From Candidatus Nitrosopumilus sp. (GTDB lineage Archaea > Thermoproteota > Nitrososphaeria > Nitrososphaerales > Nitrosopumilaceae): a DNA stretch of 64,000 nucleotides. The stretch lies in NCBI GenBank assembly GCA_029263475.1, contig JAJCXK010000039.1:1-64000 (forward strand). Reading direction: 5' to 3'. Shown in pieces: positions 1 through 8,066 of the stretch; the first letter of the stretch is position 1; each line of letters begins with the position of its first letter. Under the pieces are notes generated by a model. The model did no database searches and had not been told where the DNA came from. It saw only the letters and a program-made list of their open reading frames with translations. Made by a program: the position numbers and the translations under genes.

Positions 1-197
1 CAATTACTCTCAGGGGGTAGAGGTGGACTTTCTTGCTCTGACTATAATACCCGACCATCAAAGATAAGCATGTCTATGGATTTGTACTTGAAACCGTCAA
101 AAATGCTTTGAAATCATTATGGAATCTTGCGAATATTACAACGTTCTTTGTAAATTTTACATGCAGGTAGAAAATTCAAATATTTTTAAATTATTTC

Positions 198-354
198 ATG
201 GTTGTGCATTACCTGACCTGCAAGAAATGTTGCATTGATTTTATTCGTGAAATAAACTGAATAGGATACGTGCTGAAATTTTGGAGTGACTGGAATGAGA
301 AGACTGAGGAGACTGAAGTGTATTCATGATTGTGTAATTGAGACCTTGGAATAG
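198..354 (+). pseudogene. Decayed copy of the 51-residue Cys microprotein at 2665-2820
   Basis: The reading frame opens at ATG 198 with a TCKKC motif, as in the intact copy at 2665. It then hits an in-frame TGA at 258-260. The FW..WN block follows in the same frame at about 279-296. The end of the protein, resembling KCIHD, is one base out of frame at 316-330 and stops at TAG 352-354. Similarity to the region before the intact copy extends upstream to about base 20. This looks like an old duplication that has lost function. Confidence 0.6.
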
Positions 355-367
355 AAAACACTGGAAA

Positions 368-556
368 TTAGAATTTAATCAGACTGCATTCTTTACTTTG
401 GGCCCTGCACTCTGAACAATACATGATGGGAACTCTGTCACCCTTGATCATCTTAAAATGCAGATGTGAATCAATCACGTGACCGCATTCAGAATTTTTG
501 CATGTGGTATCTTTGTTTGCGTGTAGTATGTCAAGTGTTGATCCTTCATTGCTCAT
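368..556 (-). CDS. Small zinc-ribbon-like protein (62 aa)
   Basis: A 62-residue protein starting at ATG 556. Two cysteine pairs are visible: C-x4-C-G in the first third and CSEC followed by a further Cys near the C-terminus, with His residues between them, as in a single zinc ribbon. There is no membrane segment. Function is unknown. It stands alone, followed at its 3' side by the decayed copy at 198-354. The Cys spacing makes a chance ORF unlikely. Confidence 0.6.
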   Translation of the reverse strand: MSNEGSTLDILHANKDTTCKNSECGHVIDSHLHFKMIKGDRVPIMYCSECRAQSKECSLIKF

Positions 557-1278
557 ATTTTTTTTGATTTTTACGCGGTTAAATTACTTTCTGATTGTGT
601 TATGAGGTTTTTTGAACGTTGACATGATCGTACAAATCAAAGTTAGCAAAGTAAATAGATCTCTGACGTTATTTGATAACATCACAATTGTTTGATTTGG
701 AGTTTGACATTGTTGGGAAACTGACGTGACTGGAAAGTGATCATGATTGGATTCCGAGAGACAGATATAGAACAACCTCCATCCTATGATCGATAAAATC
801 TTTCACACTGATCAAGAAAGTCTCAAATCTAGACGATTAAAATTCTCTTTGAATGAACTCTATCTCTAGACTGATTGCAAGAAAGGATTTGTTCATAATT
901 TCTCATGGTTTAAGATACTGCAAATGAGAATGTGCATTAATTGTCAGGTGGAAGAATCAACTATTTCACAATAACCTGTTGCTCTTAAGCTAAAATGTAT
1001 AATGCCGTTAAGTCATGTGATCATCATTACCTGCATCCTTTCCAAGAAACACCTTACATTTGACGAATGAAGGATCAAAAATACTCATTGGAACCATCGC
1101 AAATACGTGTAGCATGTCACATATGTGGTATTGGTGAATGGTTTTTCTAGAATTTGTTAGTTCCGTGCCGATAAATTTGATTTTATTGTATAAATTAATG
1201 TGAAATATGCTAATTTTAATTGTGTTACACAATCTATAACCATCCATCTTTAAATAATCATAAATTATTGTCTAGGTC
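557..1278. other. Gap with no convincing gene
   Basis: About 720 bases of AT-rich sequence. Minus-strand ORFs at 584-775 and 1008-1247 exist, but they show no domain, no Cys pattern and no clear start signal, so I treat them as chance. The last 30 bases carry an AT-rich stretch before the gene at 1279 that could hold its TATA box. Confidence 0.4.
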
Positions 1279-1512
1279 ATGACTGATGCATATGTGATGC
1301 TAAACTGTGATTTGGGTGCCGAGATCGCAATCATAGAACAACTAAAGGAAATTGAACAGGTTGTGGATGTTTTTGAAACAATTGGAACTCATGATATGTT
1401 GGTAAAATTACAGGCAGAAAATTTTGAAAAAGTACGCGAAATTGTTTCTAGGAATATCCAGCAACTAAAAAACGTCCGTTCAACTGCAACTTTGATAAAA
1501 AAAGAAATCTGA
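1279..1512 (+). CDS. Stand-alone Lrp/AsnC ligand-binding (RAM) domain protein
   Basis: A 77-residue protein made of one alpha-beta RAM domain, the effector-binding half of Lrp/AsnC regulators, without the helix-turn-helix half. The order of strands and helices (YVMLNCD, then EIEQVVDVFETIG.HDMLVKL, then TATLI) fits the family. Such short forms are thought to bind amino acids and to pair with full regulators; a full one is at 26108-26575. Start is ATG 1279, just after an AT-rich leader. Confidence 0.85.
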   Translation: MTDAYVMLNCDLGAEIAIIEQLKEIEQVVDVFETIGTHDMLVKLQAENFEKVREIVSRNIQQLKNVRSTATLIKKEI

Positions 1513-1563
1513 TGACACTGTTTTCATCCATGCGCTTAAATTCATTATTTGTTGTGTACGTTC

Positions 1564-2004
1564 ATGGATAACGGTGATGATATTGTTGTTAAATCAAAGT
1601 CGTTTAAAGAATTAAAGAAAAATCTCGGTAGGAAAAGAAAACAGATCTCTGAGGATTTGATGAAAGAAAAGTTAGACAAGAAAAAATTAGATTATGATAT
1701 GGTGCAATTGATTCTAGAAGTTTTTAGAAAATCAAAATTTGAATGGCTTGCAGATCATTTCCACATTTTTGATAAGAGTCCTGATAATTTTAGAGGCAAA
1801 TTACTTCCTAACAATAATCGAGAATGCGTAATGTTGGGAGTTAGACTTGGAACCATGCGGGGAAAAATAATTTACAATTTACGTGACAGGCAACTCTCAG
1901 AAAGACAACGTCAAGATATAGATGATTTGATATGGAATTTTGTATGGCTTTCGTGGAATGAGGCAAGAGCCTTGAATGATCATGCTGTTAAAGATGGTTC
2001 CTGA
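1564..2004 (+). CDS. Conserved-looking hypothetical protein (146 aa)
   Basis: I use ATG 1564; an earlier in-frame TTG at 1549 is less likely. The N-terminal third is highly charged and Lys-rich. The rest contains a compact Trp- and Arg-rich helical stretch (WLADHFHIF, RQRQDIDDLIWNFVWLSWNEAR). No membrane segment or metal motif is visible. It follows the RAM protein on the same strand after about 50 bases and may share its transcript. Function is not recognised. Confidence 0.65.
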   Translation: MDNGDDIVVKSKSFKELKKNLGRKRKQISEDLMKEKLDKKKLDYDMVQLILEVFRKSKFEWLADHFHIFDKSPDNFRGKLLPNNNRECVMLGVRLGTMRGKIIYNLRDRQLSERQRQDIDDLIWNFVWLSWNEARALNDHAVKDGS

Positions 2005-2664
2005 TATTTTCTTTTTAGTTTGCTTTGTTTTTTTAAAACAATCTGGATAATTTAGTATGGTTCTCACAATTTTGTTTTTTTAATCAATCGCCTAATTCCA
2101 ATCCTTTATTGTTGAATTTACAATGTAATTTTTTTGATTTAATTTCTGAATCTAAATACTAAATGATGATCATTTAATATTTAATTTTTAATGACCAATA
2201 TTGATCAATGATCAATCAATCAATATTGTGTGAAACACTGTGTATCCTGCATGACAATGACATTTTTTTTTGAAAAGACAGCACTTTTTACATGTGTTTA
2301 TAATTTCATAGAGAAAGTCCATTGACTTATTTTTAACCACTTTACTGTTATCACATCATGTCGCTGTCTTACTATTTCACACTATTGAATTTGTATCTGC
2401 ATTGTTACAAAAAAACTAAAAGTGGAATGACGGTCCATGCAAAATCTCGTTTAGTTTCCTTTGGAGTATTTCAAACTCATTGGGTAGGTGTAGACTTTGT
2501 TCCTGAATAGTAAATATATCATTATGGAATTTGAGCCTGCCTGTGGATTTCTACTGGAAATAGCCAAAAATATGTGAAAAGTTTTCAAGAATTTTGAAAA
2601 TGCTTCAACACCCTTGTGAATTTTACATACAGATTCATAAACTCAATATTTTCAAAATCATTTC
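2005..2664. other. Gap with an inverted repeat and duplicated flank
   Basis: AT-rich. It holds a perfect 10-base inverted repeat (2196-2205 and 2219-2228, CAATATTGAT/ATCAATATTG). Bases roughly 2480-2664 resemble bases 20-197 in front of the decayed copy at 198, so the duplication covers more than the coding part. A 50-codon ORF from ATG near 2358 lies here, but I cannot support it as a gene. Confidence 0.45.
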
Positions 2665-2820
2665 ATGATCAAGTATATACTAACATGCAAAAAATGTGAA
2701 TTAAGACATGTGCATGAAGCATATTACATAGACACTGCAACGGATTTTTGGAATAACTGGAACCGTGAACATGGGGATGATATGAAGTGTGTTCATGATT
2801 ATGAATTCCAAGAGATATAA
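2665..2820 (+). CDS. Cys/His microprotein (51 aa)
   Basis: Starts at ATG 2665 and encodes 51 residues. It has TCKKC near the N-terminus and KCVHDYE near the C-terminus, separated by FWNNWN and two His residues. This suggests one small zinc site. The decayed relative at 198-354 keeps the first Cys pair and the FW..WN block, which supports a real gene that was duplicated. Function is unknown. Confidence 0.6.
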   Translation: MIKYILTCKKCELRHVHEAYYIDTATDFWNNWNREHGDDMKCVHDYEFQEI

Positions 2821-2919
2821 TTCATATCTGAATTATCCGTATCCTCAATCATAATCCGTTGAAAATAGATGCCCGTTTCTTTCGACCCCTTTAATTATGA
2901 TTAACCTCTACATCATTCA

Positions 2920-3096
2920 ATGACTACAGAGAAAAATGAAATTGATAAGCTTATCGACAATATGATTATGGGTGGAGATGAGTTTGTAAATAATCTTAAA
3001 ACTGTATTACCCAACGCCCTGTCAGAATCCATGATGATGTTTCAAGAATCAAACGTTGCAAATTTGAAGAAAATTAAGGAATTTCTTAACAAATAA
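2920..3096 (+). CDS. Small hypothetical protein (58 aa)
   Basis: ATG 2920 to TAA 3096, 58 residues, acidic N-terminus and predicted helical throughout, no Cys. An AT-rich TATA-like stretch lies about 25 bases upstream (2891-2900). It precedes the gene at 3164 on the same strand. No family recognised; supported mainly by an uninterrupted frame with normal amino-acid use. Confidence 0.5.
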   Translation: MTTEKNEIDKLIDNMIMGGDEFVNNLKTVLPNALSESMMMFQESNVANLKKIKEFLNK

Positions 3097-3163
3097 TGTG
3101 TAGATGAATTGATTCTTGTAATTCATACCATATCCTTTTTAATCATTATTTGACATTGGTTTT

Positions 3164-3544
3164 GTGAGCAGATCCCGGACCATTTCAATCAAAGTAAAAA
3201 AGAAAACTGGCGACGCATTTGATGCCATACTGAAAATTCCTCCTAAAATGCTGCCTGATGCAAAGATAAACGATGCCGGTTGGTGGTCATTTATGGGACC
3301 ATATGGAAAATCCAAGCTAAAGTTCAATGAGGACAAATCTAGAGGCATATTAGATCATCAATACATCGATGAGGTCTCTTCTTGGGACGTCCCGATGCAA
3401 GTAGTATCCAATGGTAATTTTTCTGAAGTTACTATTACTTTAAACAAACCTGATGAACTAACTGATGTACAATTTGATCAGAGGATGATTGAGATTGGTG
3501 AAATGTTTAATTCCATGAAAGACATATTGGAATCTGAACCTTGA
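3164..3544 (+). CDS. Hypothetical protein, possibly SRPBCC-like fold (126 aa)
   Basis: Starts with GTG 3164 and encodes 126 residues. Alternating strands (TISIKVKKKTGDAFDAIL, SEVTITLNKP) end in a long C-terminal helix (FDQRMIEIGEMFNSMKDIL). That pattern resembles START/SRPBCC proteins with a helix closing a cavity, but the match is by eye only. A minus-strand ORF across its first half is a shadow. Substrate and role are unknown. Confidence 0.65.
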   Translation: MSRSRTISIKVKKKTGDAFDAILKIPPKMLPDAKINDAGWWSFMGPYGKSKLKFNEDKSRGILDHQYIDEVSSWDVPMQVVSNGNFSEVTITLNKPDELTDVQFDQRMIEIGEMFNSMKDILESEP

Positions 3545-3611
3545 ATATTCTGCATTCGTACTAAATTCTATTCATGCGACATTTCTTGTAAAATAAAATG
3601 TGCGTATTTTG

Positions 3612-3764
3612 ATGATGTATTGTTGCGAGTGTTCCAAACTGTGTTCGCTTGGGATTTCCATTGAACCTGCGCATGATTTTTTAGATGTGGGAGAGTTGCA
3701 AAATAAAATCAAAGTATTGCAAAATCTCACCAATTCAGATGATTCCTCAGCATTATCGTCGTGA
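3612..3764 (+). CDS. Cys-rich microprotein (50 aa)
   Basis: ATG 3612 to TGA 3764. The N-terminus has four cysteines in about ten residues (CCECSKLC), a plausible metal site, followed by an acidic and then Ser-rich tail. It lies between two same-strand genes. No family recognised. Confidence 0.4.
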   Translation: MMYCCECSKLCSLGISIEPAHDFLDVGELQNKIKVLQNLTNSDDSSALSS

Positions 3765-3821
3765 TTGATTCAAATGTAAAATTAACATGATTTTATATTG
3801 GTCTTTTGAAAGTCTGTTGTT

Positions 3822-4031
3822 ATGAGTGAAGAAAATAAAGAGAAACCTAAAAGCAAAATTGTTTTTGTCACTTTAAAGATGCCTGATGGCAAGGAACATG
3901 AAATTCCTCTTCCTGCAAAAGTCTTTAGCTCTGGTAGGGAAGGATTCTATGCCCAAATCCCTGCATTAGTCTATGATGACGAAGTTTATGGGGGTCAAAT
4001 CCAAGTCTGGAAAAAAACTCCTAAAAATTAA
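3822..4031 (+). CDS. Small hypothetical protein (69 aa)
   Basis: ATG 3822. The N-terminus is charged (EENKEKPKSK), followed by a small beta-rich body (IVFVTLKMPDGKEHEIPLP, FYAQIPALVYDDEVYGGQIQVW). It appears to be a compact single-domain cytoplasmic protein. Residue use is typical of real genes here. Function unknown. Confidence 0.65.
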   Translation: MSEENKEKPKSKIVFVTLKMPDGKEHEIPLPAKVFSSGREGFYAQIPALVYDDEVYGGQIQVWKKTPKN

Positions 4032-4355
4032 AACATAACGAATTCATTTTGAGATTGCACTGATTACAAATTTGATGTAATAAATCACTGTTTCATGTGA
4101 TGTATTTTATAAGTAGTTGATGAAAAATAATGGGGTTGGTTTTTCATTGTATGTGTATTCTAAAACATCCTTCAATACTTCTGTCCCCTTCTAATCGTGA
4201 TATTTTCTGATAAACTTGACCCTTTTACATTTCAAACTACCTGATACAAATTATGTGATACAGTTTTGATGTGAAAATGTCTCATGAGAAACATATTTTC
4301 AAGGATGTGTGGGTACCCTGCTAAAATTGGGATGATGAGTGTCTGGAAAATTTGA
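4032..4355. other. Gap between convergent genes; nothing recognised
   Basis: About 320 bases between the 3' ends of 3822-4031 and 4356-4700. It is AT-rich with several T runs that could end transcription from either side. No ORF or clear structure. Confidence 0.4.
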
Positions 4356-4700
4356 TTAGTCCTTTCCTGAATCGTCTGTACTTTCATTTTGATTTTTGCT
4401 AGGGCCTGTCATATCTTCTGGTTTTATTTTGTTGTCCCAGTCCCCTCTGACTCCTTTGACGAAAGCAATTATTCCTGCCCCTATGAACCCCATGACTATT
4501 CCAAAGAATACTGTCTGATCAAATATCTTAAATGAACAATTTATCTGGGATGGCGGTGAGTCATCAGAATACTCATAACACGTTCCAAATTCATTGGATT
4601 CAAAAGTTGCTGCTTGATAATCATGACCAAATGCTCCTAGAACCAAAAACCCTGCAAAAACCAATGCAATTCCCATGATAATGAAACGTATATCACTCAT
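4356..4700 (-). CDS. Two-helix membrane protein (114 aa)
   Basis: ATG 4700. A transmembrane segment near residues 5-25 is followed by an external loop of about 35 residues with two cysteines (GTCYEY, INCSF) that could form a disulphide. A second transmembrane segment near 62-83 (FFGIVMGFIGAGIIAFVKG) leads to an acidic cytoplasmic tail. Function unknown; likely a small envelope protein. Confidence 0.7.
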   Translation of the reverse strand: MSDIRFIIMGIALVFAGFLVLGAFGHDYQAATFESNEFGTCYEYSDDSPPSQINCSFKIFDQTVFFGIVMGFIGAGIIAFVKGVRGDWDNKIKPEDMTGPSKNQNESTDDSGKD

Positions 4701-4753
4701 GATCTTTTTTCTGATTTGTTGTATTTACACTTTGATTTCTACAATTGCTAGTG

Positions 4754-5215
4754 CTATTTCTCAAGTAACGCTTTTAGATTTTCAAGTGATGCCTCATAAA
4801 ACGATCCAAGGAATGCAATAAACTCTATGAATTGCTTTTCAGACATTTTTTCGCTGTTAAGATATGATTGCCATGTTATCTCTGTCTGATTTTTTATTTT
4901 TGACTGAATTGAAATTGTTGCCACGTACGCTCTCAGTGGAAGTCCCTCTGTTGCCACATATGTGAAATGTTCACCTTTTTTCCAGTCCACCACGTGCTCT
5001 TCAATTTTGGTTCCATTATCAAAAGTGATCAGCCTGACAGCTCCTACATCTCTTTTCTTTTCGGAAAGATACACCGTATTTTTTACGTCTACTACCCATT
5101 CGGGCAATCCTGAAATGTTACTTATTTTCCTCCAAACCTTGTCTTTCACTGTGTTAATCCTGATTGTTTTCTTTATCGTACCTGTATGATGTGTTTTTTC
5201 CCCATCTTTTGACAT
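4754..5215 (-). CDS. SRPBCC-family protein (polyketide cyclase/CoxG-like)
   Basis: 153 residues from ATG 5215. The opening RINTVKDKVWRKISNISGLPEWV is typical of the SRPBCC fold, where the first strand leads into two short helices. Beta strands follow (VRLITFDNGTKIEEHVV, EITWQSYL) and then a long C-terminal helix. Such proteins hold hydrophobic ligands. It lies upstream of 4356-4700 on the same strand. The ligand cannot be inferred. Confidence 0.75.
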   Translation of the reverse strand: MSKDGEKTHHTGTIKKTIRINTVKDKVWRKISNISGLPEWVVDVKNTVYLSEKKRDVGAVRLITFDNGTKIEEHVVDWKKGEHFTYVATEGLPLRAYVATISIQSKIKNQTEITWQSYLNSEKMSEKQFIEFIAFLGSFYEASLENLKALLEK

Positions 5216-5292
5216 GCATTTTCATAAAATTCCTGTGATTTTAAATTTTATTTGTACAACCATTTTTAATCCCCCGCAGCGAATGATATCAA

Positions 5293-6576
5293 ATGGTATT
5301 TGGATGGGGTAAAAAGAAACAAGACATTCCTGAACCTGTTGAGGATATTCCTACGAGTAAGGATATTTCCCTTTCGAACGTACCTGGTGTAATTTCAGAA
5401 CTTCGTGAATTGAGAAGTTCTCAAACTCTAACTGAGATAAACAGACTAAGAAATGATACCGAACCTCTCATTGGTGATCTGATGAAAATTGGCAACTTGC
5501 TTGAGAAAGATAGTCTGAATATTGATGACATTGACAAGCATCTTGCCATAATCGTTGTCAGAGGCAAACAGCAGGTAATTGATGTGATCAAAAAAGGCGT
5601 AGTATCCTTGCCGAAAATCTCGACTTTTGATGATGCTAAAAAATTGGATTCTGTACTTAATGTAATTCTTAAAAAAGTAGGCGATGTACTTGGAAGACAG
5701 ACAAGAGTCATACACATTTTTGCAAAAAAATATGCAACTCAACTAAAAGAAAATCTAGAAGTCATGAACAAAAATCATGCTGAAATTTCTAGACTGCTAA
5801 AAAATCATGGTTCCACTAAGTCATTATACGCTGAAATATCTGAAGCACTGAATCAAATCAAACGATCGTCAGAAATACAAAAAGAAAAATCGCAAAAAAT
5901 TGTAGATGCTAGCGGTATTACAAACTTGTTAAATGAAAAGATCTCCAAATTAAATTATTCAATTGAGAAAATCCATTCATCAGACCCTTACAGGACATAT
6001 CTTGATTTGAAAAATACCTTGGATGTATTTGGTAATCAAAAATCAAAAATCAAAAATGATATCAATACGCAATTTACAAAAATCTCTAGACCTCTTAGCA
6101 GATACGAATATGCCTCATCATTAGACAAAGATCAAAAAAATATTCTAACTAAATTGGTTGCCGAGCCTTTTGACGTGCTGATTACAAAGAACCAAGATTC
6201 GGTAATCACAATCCTTGAAAATGTTCGAAAAGGAATTTCAACAGGATCAATTTCTGTAAAGGATGTTGATAAAACGTCTTCTCAAATAACTGAGATAGAA
6301 GAATCCATAGATGGGTTTGTGAATCTGGTTACAGAATACCATGCCAAGTATGCGCAGATGCAAAACGAATTGAGTTCCATGATCCCTGATGATCTTGTTC
6401 CTTTGGAAAATGAACTTGCCAAAACCATTTCTCTCCGGGATGAATCATTGTCAAAATCTAAAATGTATCGTGATGAGATAGATGAGATAGATTCAAAGAT
6501 ACCCAAATTGATATCTGGGATAGAAGGTAAATTGAGAAAGTTTTCAAACACAAAATACACTGTGTTGAAGTCTTAA
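5293..6576 (+). CDS. Long coiled-coil protein (427 aa)
   Basis: ATG 5293. A short basic/acidic head (MVFGWGKKKQDIPEPVEDIP) is followed by nearly 400 residues of helix and coiled coil, with no Walker motifs, so it is not an SMC or SbcC ATPase by itself. A few Pro/Gly breaks (near residues 115, 200 and 365) divide the helical blocks. It is followed after 31 bases by a JAMM-protease gene on the same strand, so the two are probably co-transcribed. A structural or adaptor role is likely. Confidence 0.75.
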   Translation: MVFGWGKKKQDIPEPVEDIPTSKDISLSNVPGVISELRELRSSQTLTEINRLRNDTEPLIGDLMKIGNLLEKDSLNIDDIDKHLAIIVVRGKQQVIDVIKKGVVSLPKISTFDDAKKLDSVLNVILKKVGDVLGRQTRVIHIFAKKYATQLKENLEVMNKNHAEISRLLKNHGSTKSLYAEISEALNQIKRSSEIQKEKSQKIVDASGITNLLNEKISKLNYSIEKIHSSDPYRTYLDLKNTLDVFGNQKSKIKNDINTQFTKISRPLSRYEYASSLDKDQKNILTKLVAEPFDVLITKNQDSVITILENVRKGISTGSISVKDVDKTSSQITEIEESIDGFVNLVTEYHAKYAQMQNELSSMIPDDLVPLENELAKTISLRDESLSKSKMYRDEIDEIDSKIPKLISGIEGKLRKFSNTKYTVLKS

Positions 6577-6607
6577 AATTAAATTAGTTCAATGCTGAAG
6601 TTTTTTT

Positions 6608-7006
6608 ATGTTGTTTAAAAAGAAAAAGTTTGAGCGCAAGGTTTTGCTTCAAAAAAACGTCCTTGACAGTATTCTGTCCTTTTGCCAAATGAAGCATCCT
6701 AACGAGGGAATTTTGATTCTAAAGGGAAAATCCAAAAATGGTGAAATTACAGTTAACGGGCTTGTAATTCCTCCTTTTAGCGAAACAGGGCCCACATTTG
6801 CTGGATTTCCTCACTCCTTTTTGCCTTTTGACATGAGCTATATTGGGATCATCCACTCACATCCAAGCGGTTCTGCAGAGCCATCTGTAACAGACTTGCA
6901 CAATTTTTTTGGACTGGTTTCGATGATTGTAAAGGCTCCTTATGATGATGATTCTATTTTTGCATGGGATAGTAATGGGCATCCAATACCTCTATCGATC
7001 GTGTAA
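6608..7006 (+). CDS. JAMM/MPN-domain metalloprotease-like protein
   Basis: 132 residues from ATG 6608. The JAMM zinc signature is complete: Glu33 in NEGILIL, His83-Ser-His85-Pro, Ser93 and Asp96. In archaea this family removes ubiquitin-like modifiers from proteins or processes their precursors; bacterial relatives act in cysteine synthesis. It consists of the catalytic core only. It lies just after the coiled-coil gene at 5293 and just before a membrane zinc-ribbon protein. No ubiquitin-like gene is seen in the window, so the substrate is open. Confidence 0.85.
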   Translation: MLFKKKKFERKVLLQKNVLDSILSFCQMKHPNEGILILKGKSKNGEITVNGLVIPPFSETGPTFAGFPHSFLPFDMSYIGIIHSHPSGSAEPSVTDLHNFFGLVSMIVKAPYDDDSIFAWDSNGHPIPLSIV

Positions 7007-7051
7007 CCTACGTAATAATTCTGCGAGTAAAGTCTTGAAAATCGCCAAAAC

Positions 7052-7058
7052 TTTATAA
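7052..7058 (+). promoter_or_regulatory. TATA box for the gene at 7084
   Basis: TTTATAA within CTTTATAACC, 26-32 bases before ATG 7084. That is the archaeal spacing for a transcript starting at or next to the start codon. Confidence 0.6.
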
Positions 7059-7083
7059 CCAATTTTAAAGAAATTTTGTTATA

Positions 7084-7434
7084 ATGAATCCTCAGCTTAA
7101 AAAATATTATATTTTTCTCGGTGCGTCACTAGTCTTTAGCATTGGTATCCAAATTGTTCTGGGATATTTGGGGGTTCCATGGTATATCAGCATAGGTCTT
7201 GTGATGGGAATCTTCATTCTATTGCCAATGATCATGAGGCGTCGGCAAATGAGTCGCATGGGTGGTGGTTATGGGAGCAATTCTGGAACTGGTCAAGGTG
7301 GTGGTTTCTTTGGAACTGGTTCGCAAGGAACTTCCAGTGGCGGAGTCAGCTATGTCTGTCTGGTCTGCAATAACAAACACAAGGGTGGTGCATGTCCTAG
7401 ATGCGGTTCCAAAATGCAAAGGGCTGATTTTTAG
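7084..7434 (+). CDS. Membrane protein with C-terminal zinc ribbon (116 aa)
   Basis: ATG 7084. Two transmembrane segments (about residues 8-28 and 33-50) are followed by a basic stretch and a Gly/Ser-rich linker, then a zinc ribbon: C-x2-C-x6-C-x2-C-G (YVCLVC ... ACPRCG). The ribbon would sit in the cytoplasm, anchored to the membrane. It follows the JAMM gene and has its own TATA box. It may recruit a protein or nucleic acid to the membrane; function is not known. Confidence 0.8.
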   Translation: MNPQLKKYYIFLGASLVFSIGIQIVLGYLGVPWYISIGLVMGIFILLPMIMRRRQMSRMGGGYGSNSGTGQGGGFFGTGSQGTSSGGVSYVCLVCNNKHKGGACPRCGSKMQRADF

Positions 7435-7469
7435 ATAAAAAAATTCCGCTAGATGAAATTCATAAAAAA

Positions 7470-8066
7470 GTGATCTTTCATAATTCCGTTGATGTGTGGA
7501 TTGCCGCATGCTCGGAGAGGAGCAAAAGTTGGACAAATACTGAGGATTATAAAAAATTCATCGTATACTTGCTGAAAAACAATCTAAATCTCAAAGCCTT
7601 TAACCTGTGTATGGATGAGGCTGGTGTCACTGAAGATGAAAAGGTAAAGTTTACTGAGATTTTGGCTGAGACAAAGGAGGATCCAAATTCCCTAACATAT
7701 ACGACAAAGATTAACGATGCAGCTTTGACAATAATTCGTGACTATACTATATCATGTCATCTCTTGAGCTTTGGATTAACTATTGCGTCTAGGGCATTTC
7801 CAATAAATACAAATGCCAATCCTGTAATTGCGATCATTATTCCTGGTGGTACTATCCACCACCATAATCCTCTGGCTGCTGCCCCAAACGTATTTGCATC
7901 ATGTAATATCTGTCCCCATGTTGGAAATGACGGATCTCCCAACCCTAGAAAACTTAGACCTGCCTCTGTGGTGATTGCTGCTGGGACTGATATCGCAATA
8001 CTTGCAAATGCATACGGTAGTAACTGTGGTACTATGTGCTTGAGGATGATCTTGGAATCTTTTTGA
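7470..8066 (+). CDS. Hypothetical protein whose frame runs antisense into dppC
   Basis: The first ~95 residues, from GTG 7470 to about 7756, look like a real helical protein (DVWIAACSERSKSW, EDYKKFIVYLLKNNLN). Coding-like sequence also continues upstream of the GTG (PLDEIHKK), but no ATG is present. After about 7757 the frame simply continues antisense through the end of dppC with unnatural composition. A TGA at 7764-7766 in another frame suggests that a frameshift or lost stop removed the original end. The true C-terminus is uncertain. Confidence 0.5.
   Translation: MIFHNSVDVWIAACSERSKSWTNTEDYKKFIVYLLKNNLNLKAFNLCMDEAGVTEDEKVKFTEILAETKEDPNSLTYTTKINDAALTIIRDYTISCHLLSFGLTIASRAFPINTNANPVIAIIIPGGTIHHHNPLAAAPNVFASCNICPHVGNDGSPNPRKLRPASVVIAAGTDIAILANAYGSNCGTMCLRMILESF

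Noticed and set aside
1008-1247. Minus-strand ORF of 79 codons upstream of the RAM protein
   Set aside because: Occupies the promoter region of the gene at 1279 and lacks any pattern of a folded protein.
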